DNA of 35,595 nucleotides, taken from positions 1 through 35,595 of the forward strand of contig JAKAJS010000235.1 of assembly GCA_021813685.1 (NCBI GenBank). The letters run 5' to 3'. This document shows, one piece after another, positions 1 to 11,347 of this stretch. A model generated the notes under the pieces. The model made no database searches. It was given only the letters and a program-made list of their open reading frames with translations, and was not told the DNA's origin. The stretch's first letter is position 1. Each line of letters begins with the position of its first letter. The position numbers were made by a program, and so were the translations under genes. Source of the stretch: Deltaproteobacteria bacterium. Lineage in GTDB: Bacteria > Desulfobacterota > Syntrophobacteria > Syntrophobacterales > Syntrophobacteraceae.

Positions 1-63
1 GCCATTTCCTCGCGTCCCGACCGGAAGTTGCGTTTATAGAGCATTCCCGTTTTGAATGCAAGC

Positions 64-1380
64 CTAAAATTCGATTTTAATGCGGTGGACCTTCTTCTTT
101 CCCGCCTTGAGCAAAAGAGAGCCTTCGCGCAGGTGCCCGAGCGCGATTCGCAACTCCTCATCGCCTATGCGCTCTTCGTTGACATAGGCCCCGCCCTGCC
201 GGATGAGGCGTCGCGCAGCGCTTTTCGAGTCGCAGAGCTCGACCAGGGCAAAGAGCTCGAAGGCCGCAATCCCCTCTTCCAACCGCTCTTTTGCAATGAC
301 AGTCGTGGGGACCCCCTCCGCCTTTTCTCCCGACACTCTGGGGATCGAGCTGGAAGGGAGCAGCTCGGGGGAAAGCCGCCTTTCGCCAAAGACCGAGGAC
401 GCAGCCTCAAGGGCCGCAAGTGCTGCGTCCCTTCCGTGCACAAGGCTTGTCACCTCGAAGGCCAGAATGGACTTGCACGCATTGAGATCCCGGCCTTCGA
501 GCGAGCTCACGGCGGCGATTTCGGAGACCGGAAGAAAGGTGTAGAGTTTGAGGAACCGCTCGACATCGCGGTCGTCGGTATTTACCCAGAACTGGTAGAA
601 GTCGAATGGCGAGGTCCTCTCGCCACTCAACCAGACAGCTCCTGCCGCCGTTTTGCCCATCTTGGCCCCTGACGCGGTGGTAAGGAGCGGAAAGGTGATA
701 CAGTGGGCGGTACGGCGCAGTTTCTTGCGGATGAGCTCGACACCTGCCAGGATATTTCCCCACTGGTCGTCTCCGCCCATCTGCAGGCAGCAATCGCAGC
801 TTTTCGCGAGGTGATAGAAATCGTAGGCCTGGAGCAGCATGTAATTAAACTCGATGAAGCTTAGACCGTTTTCCAGGCGAATCTTATAGCTTTCGGCGGC
901 AAGCATCCGGTTGACACTGAAGTGCTTGCCGATATCGCGCAAAAACTCGATATAGCGAAGCCCCACGAGCCATTCGGCGTTGTTAAGCAGAAGGGCCCTG
1001 CCATCGGTAAAATCGAGGAAGCGCGAGAGCTGCACCTTTAAGGCATCGACATTTGCCTGGATCTGCTCGAGTGTCAGCATCTGACGCATTTCGGTCTTTC
1101 CGCTCGGGTCCCCCACCAGCCCGGTGCCCCCGCCGACCAAAACTATGGGCCGGTGCCCCTCACGCTGCATGTGGGCAAGAGCCATAATGGGGACAAGGCT
1201 TCCGACGTGCAGACTGTTGGCGGTCGGATCGAACCCGATGTAGCAGGAGGAAGGTTTGGAGAGGTACTGCTTCAGTTCGTCATTGTCTGTGGCCTGGGCC
1301 ACAAAGCCGCGTTCGCTTAAGATATCGAAAACATCTTTCACGGGAGTAGTCTCGCATCCTTTGGAGGGTTCTAGGCTCAT
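64..1380 (-). CDS. tyrS: Tyrosine--tRNA ligase (TyrRS)
   Basis: Charges tRNA-Tyr with tyrosine in the cytoplasm; class I aminoacyl-tRNA synthetase, 438 aa, normal length for the bacterial enzyme. Visible motifs are the class I HIGH variant HVGS at residues 58-61 (after GFDPTANSL) and the KMSKS variant KMGKT at residues 240-244. The C-terminal 65 or so residues ([16 protein letters not shown]) are an S4-type RNA-binding domain that grips the tRNA. The ATG overlaps the TGA stop of rny as ATGA, which supports this start and suggests translational coupling. An in-frame GTG 14 codons downstream would remove a short N-terminal extension not typical of the family, but it lacks a Shine-Dalgarno sequence. 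The 63 bases beyond its stop show no terminator. Confidence 0.97.
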   Translation of the reverse strand: MSLEPSKGCETTPVKDVFDILSERGFVAQATDNDELKQYLSKPSSCYIGFDPTANSLHVGSLVPIMALAHMQREGHRPIVLVGGGTGLVGDPSGKTEMRQMLTLEQIQANVDALKVQLSRFLDFTDGRALLLNNAEWLVGLRYIEFLRDIGKHFSVNRMLAAESYKIRLENGLSFIEFNYMLLQAYDFYHLAKSCDCCLQMGGDDQWGNILAGVELIRKKLRRTAHCITFPLLTTASGAKMGKTAAGAVWLSGERTSPFDFYQFWVNTDDRDVERFLKLYTFLPVSEIAAVSSLEGRDLNACKSILAFEVTSLVHGRDAALAALEAASSVFGERRLSPELLPSSSIPRVSGEKAEGVPTTVIAKERLEEGIAAFELFALVELCDSKSAARRLIRQGGAYVNEERIGDEELRIALGHLREGSLLLKAGKKKVHRIKIEF

Positions 1381-2939
1381 TTCGCAAACTCGACGGCCCT
1401 AGTTTCCCGGATCACGGTGACTTTGATCTGTCCGGGATAGGTAAGTTCGCTCTCAATCTTTTTGGCAATGTCGCGGCTAAGGAGCACGACGTCGGCATCT
1501 CCCACGACGTTGCTTTCGACCGTGATTCTCACTTCCCTGCCCGCTTGGATCGCATAGGCCTTGCCGATGCCTTTAAAAGAGGTCGCAATGCGCTCGAGCT
1601 CTTCGAGACGGCGAACGTAAGTTTCGAGCAGTTCCTTTCGAGCCCCCGGCCTTGCCCCGGAGAGCGCATCGGCAGCCTGTACGAGGGTGGCCAGCACGTC
1701 TTCGGCAGGGATGTCTTCGTGGTGGGCAGCTATGGCGTGCACGATAGCATGGCTCTCCCCGTAGCGCCTGGCAAGGTCGGCGCCAAGGGCTGCGTGGGGG
1801 CCTTCCATCTCATGGTCTACGGCCTTTCCGATATCGTGCAAAAGCCCCGCCCTCCTCGCCTGCTTTTCATTGAGCCCGAGTTCTGCGGCCATGATTCCGC
1901 ACAGAAAAGAGACCTCCCGCGCATGCTGCAGGACGTTTTGTGCATAGCTCGTGCGGAATTTGAGTTTGCCGATGAGTTTTATCAGCTCGGGATTCATCCC
2001 GTGGACGCCGACGTCGAACGCGGCCTGCTCGCCCGATTCCCGTATGGAAGTCTCGACTTCCGCATTCACCTTTTCGACGATTTCCTCAATCCTTGCCGGG
2101 TGAATCCTCCCGTCGGATATTAGCCTTTCCAGGGCAATCCTTGCCACCTCCCGGCGCACCGGGTTAAACCCCGAAAGAATCACCGCCTCGGGGGTGTCGT
2201 CGATGATAAGATCAACCCCCGTAATGGCTTCTATGGCGCGGATATTTCTACCCTCTCTTCCGATGATTCGCCCCTTCATCTCTTCGTTGGGAAGGGCTAC
2301 GACCGACACCGTCTTCTCGGCGACGTAATCGCCCGAGTATCTTTGAATGGCAAGCGAGATGATGTCTTTCGCCTTCCGGTCACCCACCTCGCGGGCTTCG
2401 GTTTCGATCTTTTTCACAATCAGGGCGGCATCATGGCGAGCTTCATTCTCCACGGAGCGCATCAGCAGTTCTTTGGCTTCCTGCCCGGACATCCCAGAGA
2501 TGGCTTCGAGCTTTGCCCTCTCCTCCTGAATTATCGCGTCGAGTTCCCTTTCGCGCCCCACAAGGTCCTTTTCCTGCTGCGCGAGCTGCCGTTCGCGCTT
2601 CCCCAGCCCCGCTTCCTTTCTATCCAACCCCTCGGCCTTGCGATCCAGGTTTTCCTCCTTTTGCAGAATCCGCTTTTCCAGGTTCTGGAATTCCTTCCTT
2701 CCCTCCTTGGATTCGCGTTCGAATTCGAGCTTCATCTGCAGCACGCTGTCCTTGGCCTGAAGGATGGCCTCCTTTTTGATCGTCTCGGCCTCCTTTTTGG
2801 CCTCGGCGATCAAATCGCGCGCCTCGTTTTCGAATTTTTTCCGCTCTTTCTGCAGTCGGAAAAACCTGCCGAAATACCCAACAGCCCCACCAGCAGCGAA
2901 TAGGACAATAAATCCCAATATCAGGAATATGTAACTCAT
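1377..2939 (-). CDS. rny: Ribonuclease Y
   Basis: Membrane-anchored endoribonuclease that initiates mRNA decay; 520 aa, typical family length. Domain order: N-terminal membrane helix (residues 3-22, [19 protein letters not shown]); a long charged coiled coil to about residue 200 with repeated E/K/R heptads; a KH RNA-binding domain around residues 210-275 with GREG as its GxxG loop; and an HD phosphohydrolase domain with LLHDIGK near residue 366 supplying the metal-binding His-Asp. The start follows GAAAGGAT at suitable spacing. It lies between the 6S RNA gene and tyrS, overlapping the latter by 4 bases, so the two proteins are probably made from one transcript. Confidence 0.97.
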   Translation of the reverse strand: MSYIFLILGFIVLFAAGGAVGYFGRFFRLQKERKKFENEARDLIAEAKKEAETIKKEAILQAKDSVLQMKLEFERESKEGRKEFQNLEKRILQKEENLDRKAEGLDRKEAGLGKRERQLAQQEKDLVGRERELDAIIQEERAKLEAISGMSGQEAKELLMRSVENEARHDAALIVKKIETEAREVGDRKAKDIISLAIQRYSGDYVAEKTVSVVALPNEEMKGRIIGREGRNIRAIEAITGVDLIIDDTPEAVILSGFNPVRREVARIALERLISDGRIHPARIEEIVEKVNAEVETSIRESGEQAAFDVGVHGMNPELIKLIGKLKFRTSYAQNVLQHAREVSFLCGIMAAELGLNEKQARRAGLLHDIGKAVDHEMEGPHAALGADLARRYGESHAIVHAIAAHHEDIPAEDVLATLVQAADALSGARPGARKELLETYVRRLEELERIATSFKGIGKAYAIQAGREVRITVESNVVGDADVVLLSRDIAKKIESELTYPGQIKVTVIRETRAVEFAK

Positions 2940-3113
2940 TACGTAAATATCCTTTCAGGTATAACGGAAGCCAAATAATGGAAAACAGGCAGCGGAGGTG
3001 CGAGGGCAAACCGCTTCTGCTGCTTTTCGCTCATAAGTAGAGAGAATAAACCGGGATAGATATCGGAGGGCCATAGGCCGCCGGCAGGAACAGGAAAAAG
3101 GGCAAGAAGGGCA

Positions 3114-3292
3114 TTGCCCCCGCATTATGCCGTGTTGACAGGTGGTCTTGAACCTAAGGTTCAGGTGGGCGCCCTATGACTCCTTCAGGCTTCAGCACAG
3201 GGCTGTCTTGCACACCGGAGTCAGGCAGGGCCCCCGTTCAGTAAATGTTGGCTCAGAAACATTCTGCCAAATCACAAACACAGCAGGGGCAA
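3114..3292 (-). ncRNA. ssrS: 6S RNA
   Basis: About 179 nt that fold as a 6S RNA, the global regulator that mimics an open promoter and sequesters sigma-70 RNA polymerase. The ends pair (TTGCCCC at the 5' end with GGGGCAA at the 3' end), followed by TGTGTT/AACACG and TGGCAG/CTGTCA. The 5' side of the bubble carries CTGAGCCAACATTTAC, close to the conserved CTGAGCC segment of E. coli 6S RNA. The opposite side carries the hallmark small hairpin TGAACC-TTA-GGTTCA. The apical arm closes with GGGC/GCCC and a perfect TGACTCC/GGAGTCA stem. Placement upstream of rny agrees with proteobacterial synteny, in which 6S RNA often lies beside cell-division, folate-ligase or rny genes. Ends are inferred from pairing and may be off by a few bases. 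Confidence 0.92.
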
Positions 3293-3694
3293 ACCGAACA
3301 TTAACGATTTATTCTGTCGGCTCTGCGGATCGGACGCAACGACGACCAAATCCCTGAACCGGGACAAAAAATCATGTATTTCCGCCGAATAATTCGGTAA
3401 TGGGTGACCGGTTAAGCCGATCTCACCTTTAAGACGGTCTAAAGCAAATCTTCCCACACCCACCGCCTGGACGGCTGAATCTACGGTAGCATGAATGCAC
3501 CCCTCGCCTGCAGAGCCTGCGAAGGGATGCCGGCAAGTATGGGGATAGACTCTATATCCTCTCTCGCTAAGCATTGTAGCCAAATAATGATGCAATAGTC
3601 AAGTTCGATTATTACACACGGGAGGAGTGAACCGTTACGGGGGGCGGCTGGCGCCGCTGCTGGAGGGCTGGAGTGTGCACCCGAATCCATAGAA
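3293..3694. other. Intergenic stretch without a convincing gene
   Basis: The roughly 400 bases between the 6S RNA and the terminator of the ATP synthase operon hold only short open frames (up to 107 codons) with no recognisable domain, no good ribosome binding site and, in one case, overlap with the 6S RNA. The 6S RNA promoter must lie just above 3292 on the minus strand; AT-rich AATAAATCGTTAATG there is a plausible but weak -10 region. No tRNA is visible. Confidence 0.6.
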
Positions 3695-3724
3695 TAGGAA
3701 AAGCCTCCCGGCGAACCGGGAGGC
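3695..3724 (-). terminator. Rho-independent terminator of the ATP synthase operon
   Basis: On the minus strand a perfect 9-bp stem, GCCTCCCGG and CCGGGAGGC with a TTCG tetraloop, is followed by TTTTCCTATTCT. It begins 23 bases after the atpC stop codon and closes the operon. Confidence 0.9.
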
Positions 3725-3747
3725 CCATAGAAGGTGCAGAGGGGAAT

Positions 3748-4152
3748 CTACTGCCTCTCGGCAATCTTCAGGCGCGCCAGAGCCCTTTGCAGGGCAGCCT
3801 GTGCGCGGGCAAACTCCAATTTGTCCCTGGATTCGGCAAGACGCCTTTCGGCTCTTTCCCGTGCAGCCTTGGCGCGAATGACGTCAATATCGGTCGCGGC
3901 TTCAGCGGCAGTAGCAAGAATGGTGACCTGGTTATTGAGAACCTCGGCATACCCGCCCATTATGGCAACATGCTGCTGGGCGTTGCCCTGCCGAAACCGC
4001 AACTCCCCAACCCGCAGCTTGCAAAGGAAGGGAATGTGGCCGGGAAGAACGCCGAATTCTCCCATTTCTCCAGGCGCAACAACAATGTCAACGGTTTCGC
4101 TGACGACCTTTTTCTCCGGAGTAACGATCTCCAGGAAAATCTTTTCGGCCAT
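3748..4152 (-). CDS. atpC: F1F0 ATP synthase subunit epsilon
   Basis: Central-stalk subunit that links gamma to the c-ring and can inhibit ATP hydrolysis. 134 aa, the usual size. The N-terminal beta-sandwich (about residues 1-85) contains the family pattern APGEMGEFGVLPGH. The C-terminal part (90-134) is an alpha-helical hairpin rich in Ala, Arg and Glu, matching the mobile inhibitory helices. Last gene of the operon, 12 bases after atpD and just before a strong terminator. Confidence 0.96.
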   Translation of the reverse strand: MAEKIFLEIVTPEKKVVSETVDIVVAPGEMGEFGVLPGHIPFLCKLRVGELRFRQGNAQQHVAIMGGYAEVLNNQVTILATAAEAATDIDVIRAKAARERAERRLAESRDKLEFARAQAALQRALARLKIAERQ

Positions 4153-4164
4153 ACTCTCACCCCT

Positions 4165-5598
<1,434 letters not shown>

Positions 5599-6471
5599 TT
5601 ATTTCTTAAGGGCCTCAGCGCCGCCAACTATATCCATCAACTCCTTGGTAATACCCGCCTGTCGAGCCTTGTTATAGGTAAGAGTAAGCGTCCTTACCAA
5701 TTCCTTGCAGTTGTTAGTCGCGTTTTCCATGGCGGCCATGCGGGCGGCATGCTCGCCAACGGATGTCTGGTAAAGACTTTCAAGAACCTGCACATAAATA
5801 TAGTTGGGCAGCAGATCGGTCAACAGCGCCTGGTGAGAGGGCTCGAAGAGGTACTCGAACCCCTGATCCCCTTCCGCCTGAGCGGCAGGTGTAATGGGCA
5901 GAAGCCTCACTATCGAGGGCTGCTGTTTGACTATATTGATGAAATGGCTGTACAGTATGTAGACCTCGTCGGCGCCACCGGTTTCAAAGAGCTCGATGAG
6001 CCCGGAGCCAATCCGACGCGCGTCCTCGTAGGCAACCTTGTTGAGCAGCCCCGTGTGGCTTTCGCGCACATGGACAGGCCTTCTGCGGAAATAGTCCCTT
6101 GCCTTCCTTCCGGCATTGATGAGGCTCACTTCGATGCCTTCGGCCTTTTTGGCCCGGATAAACCGTTCGGCAGCGACCAGAAGGTTGGTGTTAAAGCTCC
6201 CGCAAAGTCCGCGGTCTGCAGTGACCAGCAAGAGCTCAACGGTCTTTACTTCCGGTTTGGGCGAAAGCAGCGTGTAGGCGCTGGTGTCTTCCACCCCCGC
6301 GGCGAGTCGTCCGATAAATTCGCGGAACTTCTGCGCGTAGGGGTGGAATTTCTCCATGTCGGCCTGGGCGCCGCGCAGTTTGGCCGCGGCGACCATATTC
6401 ATTGCCTTCGTGATCTGCGAGGTCTTCTTGACAGCGTCAATCTTCCTCTTTATGTCTCTTAGAGTTGCCAT
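5599..6471 (-). CDS. atpG: F1F0 ATP synthase subunit gamma
   Basis: Rotating shaft of F1, 290 aa. The N-terminal helix carries the conserved start MATLRDIKRKIDAVKKTSQITKAM. The C-terminal helix carries NCKELVRTLTLTYNKARQAGITKEL and ends in the typical EIVGGAEAL-like tail (DIVGGAEALKK). These two helices form the coiled coil that turns inside the alpha3beta3 ring. The middle is the less conserved Rossmann-like domain with ADRGLCGSFN. It is placed between atpA (35 bases upstream) and atpD (21 bases downstream). Confidence 0.97.
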   Translation of the reverse strand: MATLRDIKRKIDAVKKTSQITKAMNMVAAAKLRGAQADMEKFHPYAQKFREFIGRLAAGVEDTSAYTLLSPKPEVKTVELLLVTADRGLCGSFNTNLLVAAERFIRAKKAEGIEVSLINAGRKARDYFRRRPVHVRESHTGLLNKVAYEDARRIGSGLIELFETGGADEVYILYSHFINIVKQQPSIVRLLPITPAAQAEGDQGFEYLFEPSHQALLTDLLPNYIYVQVLESLYQTSVGEHAARMAAMENATNNCKELVRTLTLTYNKARQAGITKELMDIVGGAEALKK

Positions 6472-6506
6472 GTCAGATTCTGTCCTCTACTTGATTCCCG
6501 GACCTC

Positions 6507-8024
<1,518 letters not shown>

Positions 8025-8576
8025 TTATCCTACCGCACCCCTCTTCAAAGATTCTTTAAAAGTAAGAAGCTGACGCTTTACACTCCCGTCTAAAACAAAA
8101 TCGCCGATCTGCGCGAACACCCCGCCAAGAAGCGAAGGATCCAGCTCAAATTCGACGACGATTTTCTTTCCGATTCTTTTTTCGAGAGCTGCTGCGATTT
8201 TTTCGATCTCGGACGCATCAAGTTTTACAGCGGCCCTTACCTTCGCCCTCGAAATATTGGAATGCTCGTCGATCAACCTGTGGTAGTACTCGGTAATTTC
8301 GGGCAAGTGCTGAATGCGCTTTTTTTCGACAAGGAGGTTCAAAAAGCTGCCAACGATGGGCGAAAGCTCCAGGCTGGCGGCCACTTTCTGGAAAGTGTCC
8401 TTTTTAACCCCCTCGGGATAAAGCGGATTGCGCAAGAGGTTTTCAAAATCGGGGAGAGCCTTGAGGACCTTGTTGAAGCCGTCCAGCTCCGTTCCGTACT
8501 GTTCAATGGCCTGGCCCTCAGCGGCCAGATTGAACAGAGCCCTCGAATAACGCTTCGCGATAACTTGGTTTTTCAC
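8025..8576 (-). CDS. atpH: F1F0 ATP synthase subunit delta
   Basis: Peripheral-stalk cap that joins the b dimer to the top of F1, 183 aa. N-terminal helices (IAKRYSRALFNLAAE, then LRNPLYPEGVKKDTF) match the OSCP/delta family. The C-terminal part contains the family pattern DPSLLGGVFAQIGDFVLDGS. The start codon is GTG and overlaps the atpF TGA as GTGA; its own stop abuts the atpA start. Both junctions suggest coupled translation. Confidence 0.96.
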   Translation of the reverse strand: MKNQVIAKRYSRALFNLAAEGQAIEQYGTELDGFNKVLKALPDFENLLRNPLYPEGVKKDTFQKVAASLELSPIVGSFLNLLVEKKRIQHLPEITEYYHRLIDEHSNISRAKVRAAVKLDASEIEKIAAALEKRIGKKIVVEFELDPSLLGGVFAQIGDFVLDGSVKRQLLTFKESLKRGAVG

Positions 8577-9175
8577 TTCGCCTCCACCACCTTCGACATG
8601 AATTCGCTCACCAGACGCCTTTGATCATCGTTCTTCATCTTCTTTTCGATAATATTTTGAGCCGCCTCGACCGACAAGTCGATGACCTCGTCCTTCAACC
8701 GGTCGCGGGCAGCCTGAATCTCCTGCTCGATGGCGATCTGCGCCTGCTGCTGAATGTAGTCGGCCTCCCGGTGAGCAGCCTCGAGAATCTTTTGCTTTTC
8801 GGTTTCCCCCTCGGCAATCAGCTCATCGACGATCTTCCGGGTTTCCTCTTCAAGCTTTGCAAGCTTTTCCTGTACCTGCGCCTGTTCGGCCTTGGCCTCG
8901 GCGGTCTTGGTCTCCAGTTCGGCAAGCAGCCTCTGGATCTCCTCCCTGCGAGAACTCAGGAAGGTGGCAATGGGCTTTTTGAGCAGTTTTACGAGCACCA
9001 CGACAACGATGGTAGTCGCAACCACCCGGTAGGCGAAATCGGTCCAGTTAAGCGGCTCGGCAGCCTCGGCCTCCGCTGCAAACGCGGTGGTGAGCCAGGT
9101 CAAAGAAAGCGCTACCCCGGCCAGGGAGGCAAACAATCCGGATTTCAACATCTTTCCTCTACGACTCGCTAGCAT
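8573..9175 (-). CDS. atpF: F1F0 ATP synthase subunit b, with extra N-terminal hydrophobic segment
   Basis: Peripheral-stalk subunit of the membrane F0 sector, 200 aa from the chosen ATG. That ATG overlaps the b' stop as TGATG and sits 8 bases after GGGAGG. A TTG one codon earlier is possible but less likely. Residues 13-33 form a signal-peptide-like hydrophobic stretch ending AFA-A. A second helix at about 49-64 (VVATTIVVVVLVKLL) is the real membrane anchor. Residues 75-170 are a highly charged coiled coil with many E, K and Q residues. The longer N-terminus compared with the 156-aa E. coli subunit is therefore a probable cleavable signal or an added membrane segment. Partner of the preceding b'. 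Confidence 0.94.
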   Translation of the reverse strand: MLASRRGKMLKSGLFASLAGVALSLTWLTTAFAAEAEAAEPLNWTDFAYRVVATTIVVVVLVKLLKKPIATFLSSRREEIQRLLAELETKTAEAKAEQAQVQEKLAKLEEETRKIVDELIAEGETEKQKILEAAHREADYIQQQAQIAIEQEIQAARDRLKDEVIDLSVEAAQNIIEKKMKNDDQRRLVSEFMSKVVEAK

Positions 9176-9600
9176 CAAACCTTCCTCCCGAGAATCTTCT
9201 GCGCCAGTTCGCCCGAAAATGCCTTCACCTGCTGCTTTAGCTCCTTTCGAGCCACTGCAATGTCTTTTTCGATCTTTTCCCGCAGCTTTTGAACCTTCCC
9301 GGCAGTCTGCTCGGAGACCTGCCTCAGAAGCTCCTTTTCCTGCTCGTACCCGGCGGCCTTCAGTTCCTGAATCCTCTGAGCTCCGCTCAGCCGTGCCTCT
9401 TTCAGCCGCGTTTCATAGTCCGCCAACCCGGCCCGCATCTGTCCTTCGATGCTTTCAATCCCTTCCTGCTTCTCGACGATAAACCTCTTTCTCTCGGCGA
9501 CTATCCGACGAATCGGGCGGTACAGCACGAAATTCATCACGACAAGAAAGATCAGGAAATTGGCCATCTGGATTAAAAGCGAGTAATTGATTTCGACCAT
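9175..9600 (-). CDS. F1F0 ATP synthase subunit b' (second b-type subunit)
   Basis: First gene of the operon, 141 aa, a second b-type stalk subunit. A membrane helix at about residues 7-27 (LLIQMANFLIFLVVMNFVLY) is followed by YRPIRRIVAERKRF, the usual cytoplasmic exit, and then a charged coiled coil to the C-terminus. It would form a b/b' heterodimer with the following atpF, as in cyanobacteria, alphaproteobacteria and many deltaproteobacteria. The ATG is preceded by GGGAGGGTGGAG. Genes for the a and c subunits and AtpI are not beside it. Commonly labelled atpF' or atpX. Confidence 0.92.
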   Translation of the reverse strand: MVEINYSLLIQMANFLIFLVVMNFVLYRPIRRIVAERKRFIVEKQEGIESIEGQMRAGLADYETRLKEARLSGAQRIQELKAAGYEQEKELLRQVSEQTAGKVQKLREKIEKDIAVARKELKQQVKAFSGELAQKILGRKV

Positions 9601-10058
9601 CTGACTCCACCCTCCCGCTAAGACAAGAAATCATATGTCCTTCGACATACCTGCGCGCGCGGTCGATAACCAGCCTGGACCGACTGGCAAGGACTCTTCT
9701 ACTGCATGATTGGCCAGGAGCCAAGTCGAACAGACCGGAAGCGGCTGTGCCGCAACCGGGGCCCGGCACTTTCGCAGGGCGCCGTCCGACACGCCTCTGC
9801 GATAAAACCTCCCTCCACGACGGGGAGAGGCATTCCCATTTCCTTTGCCGGGCAAAAAAGCCCTTTTTCCCAAACCGGGAGCCCCTTTTTGCCTGACCGG
9901 AACAGCGGATGGTTGCGGCCGACTCAAACGGGCAAGACTGATGTTTCACACTGACACTTGGTTCTTGACATGGGCGTGCTTAGTAGCACAGGACGCCACT
10001 CTTGGCAAGTGAAAAGCGATAAAATTCACAACAATAATGCCCGGCTCCAAGGCCCGGC
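9601..10058. other. Spacer between rodA and the ATP synthase operon
   Basis: 458 bases with no convincing gene. Open frames of 82-98 codons on both strands are Arg/Pro/Gly-rich and domain-free. The stretch includes several homopolymer-flanked G/C blocks (for example GGGC-TTTTTT-GCCC on the minus strand near 9860) and a 9-bp direct repeat GCCCGGCTC near 10039-10060. It should hold the end of the rodA transcript and the ATP synthase promoter, but no classical terminator is visible. Confidence 0.55.
9663..9690 (-). promoter_or_regulatory. Possible promoter of the ATP synthase operon
   Basis: On the minus strand TTGCCA and TATCGA are separated by 16 bases, about 60 bases above the b' start codon. 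The match to the sigma-70 consensus is moderate, so this is only a candidate. Confidence 0.3.
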
Positions 10059-11174
10059 TCAGTGCGATTGGAATACGTATCGGCGCATGCTCACATTCTC
10101 CGCAAGCCCGATCGCAAGACACAGGGCGATTATCGACGAGCCTCCGTAGCTTACGAAGGGAAGCGTTATCCCCACCACAGGCAGAAGCCCCACCACCATG
10201 CCGATGTTGATGAGCGCCTGCCACATGATCAGCCCTCCCACACCGACAACAATGAGCGAGCCGAACCTGTCGCGCGACCTTGCTGCTATGCGCAGTATGA
10301 GAAAGATGAGCAGACAAAACAGCAGGATCAAAACGGTACAGCCCACGAATCCCCACTCTTCGGCCCAGACGGAGAAAATGAAATCGGTCTGCTTTTCGGG
10401 CAGAAAATGGAGCTTGTTCTGGGTACCTTTAAGAAACCCCTTCCCCCAAAGCTCTCCGGAACCGATCGCAATCTTTGACTGCCGGATGTGGTACCCGGCG
10501 CCGAGCGGATCGAGGTTGGGACTCATCAGGATGAGAATTCGCTGTTTCTGGTAGGGTTTCAACACATGATTCCATACAGGGAGAACGAGCGGCACGATGG
10601 CCAGGATAACAATCGCCAGGTATCTCCAGCGAACCCCCACAAAGAGGATCATGGAGCCGGCAACGGCAAACAGTGCGATGGCGCTTCCCAGATCGGGTTC
10701 GGCAAGAATCAGGAGCACGGGCAGCATGACCATCGCAACGGGAGGCAGGAGCTTTTTGATGCTCGGAAAATTCGTCATCTCCTGCGCCGAAAAGTAGCTG
10801 GCGAGTTGGATGATGATCACCACTTTTACGAACTCGGAGGGCTGGAACTGAAAGCCCGCGATCTCGAGCCACCTTTTGGAGCCGTGCGACACTCTTCCGA
10901 TCACGAGAACGGCGGCAAGAAGCAGCACTATCCCGCCATAGAGCCAGGGGCTGATGGCCCTCAGGCGCTGATAGTTGATAAAAAGCGAACCGCACATGAC
11001 TGCAAGACCGATCGTCAGCCACACAATCTGCTTTATGAAAAGATTGTTGGCCGGCCGCGCCTGGATCTGGGGATACACCGCGGAGTAGATGCTCAAAAGT
11101 CCGATGCATACGATCGCCAACACGGTCCAGATAACCGACCAGTCGAAATTTTCGATAAGGCGTCTGTCCATCAT
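10059..11174 (-). CDS. rodA: Rod-shape peptidoglycan glycosyltransferase RodA
   Basis: SEDS-family glycosyltransferase that polymerises glycan strands during lateral wall growth, working with PBP2. 371 aa, about ten membrane helices. Family landmarks are SHGSKRWLEIAGFQFQPSEF in the first half, HFLPEKQTDFIFSVWAEEWG (the catalytic-loop region), and the C-terminal GITLPFVSYGGSSI. The start is ATGATG; either ATG is possible. Last gene of the mre/mrd cluster, 173 bases after mrdA. Also known as mrdB. Confidence 0.96.
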   Translation of the reverse strand: MMDRRLIENFDWSVIWTVLAIVCIGLLSIYSAVYPQIQARPANNLFIKQIVWLTIGLAVMCGSLFINYQRLRAISPWLYGGIVLLLAAVLVIGRVSHGSKRWLEIAGFQFQPSEFVKVVIIIQLASYFSAQEMTNFPSIKKLLPPVAMVMLPVLLILAEPDLGSAIALFAVAGSMILFVGVRWRYLAIVILAIVPLVLPVWNHVLKPYQKQRILILMSPNLDPLGAGYHIRQSKIAIGSGELWGKGFLKGTQNKLHFLPEKQTDFIFSVWAEEWGFVGCTVLILLFCLLIFLILRIAARSRDRFGSLIVVGVGGLIMWQALINIGMVVGLLPVVGITLPFVSYGGSSIIALCLAIGLAENVSMRRYVFQSH

Positions 11175-11264
11175 AGCGAAAAATTACCTTCCTGGTGCGT
11201 CCTCAGGCCTCTTTCCGGGCAACGCCGCGCTTTTGCCCACCCTACCTCGGTGCGCACAGGGTGA

Positions 11265-11303
11265 AAGGTGCAGGTGGGGGGGAGCACAGCGAACCCCAAC
11301 CTT
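11265..11303. repeat. REP-like imperfect palindrome in the mrdA-rodA gap
   Basis: Begins AAGGTGCAGGTGGGGG and ends GAACCCCAACCTT, giving outer arms AAGGT/AACCTT and inner arms GGGG/CCCC. It resembles the short palindromic repeats commonly scattered between bacterial genes. The rest of the 173-base gap shows no gene. Confidence 0.5.
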
Positions 11304-11347
11304 CCCGCGCATTGCCCCAGGGCGTATATCGGGTCTCCAGACGCAAA

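Noticed and set aside
3272-3595. A 107-codon minus-strand frame upstream of rny, considered as a folate ligase or zapA remnant
   Set aside because: No motif of either family is visible, and its 3' end lies inside the 6S RNA.
9631-9954. Open frames on both strands in the rodA/ATP synthase spacer
   Set aside because: Arg/Pro/Gly-rich, overlapping each other, no domain and no ribosome binding site.
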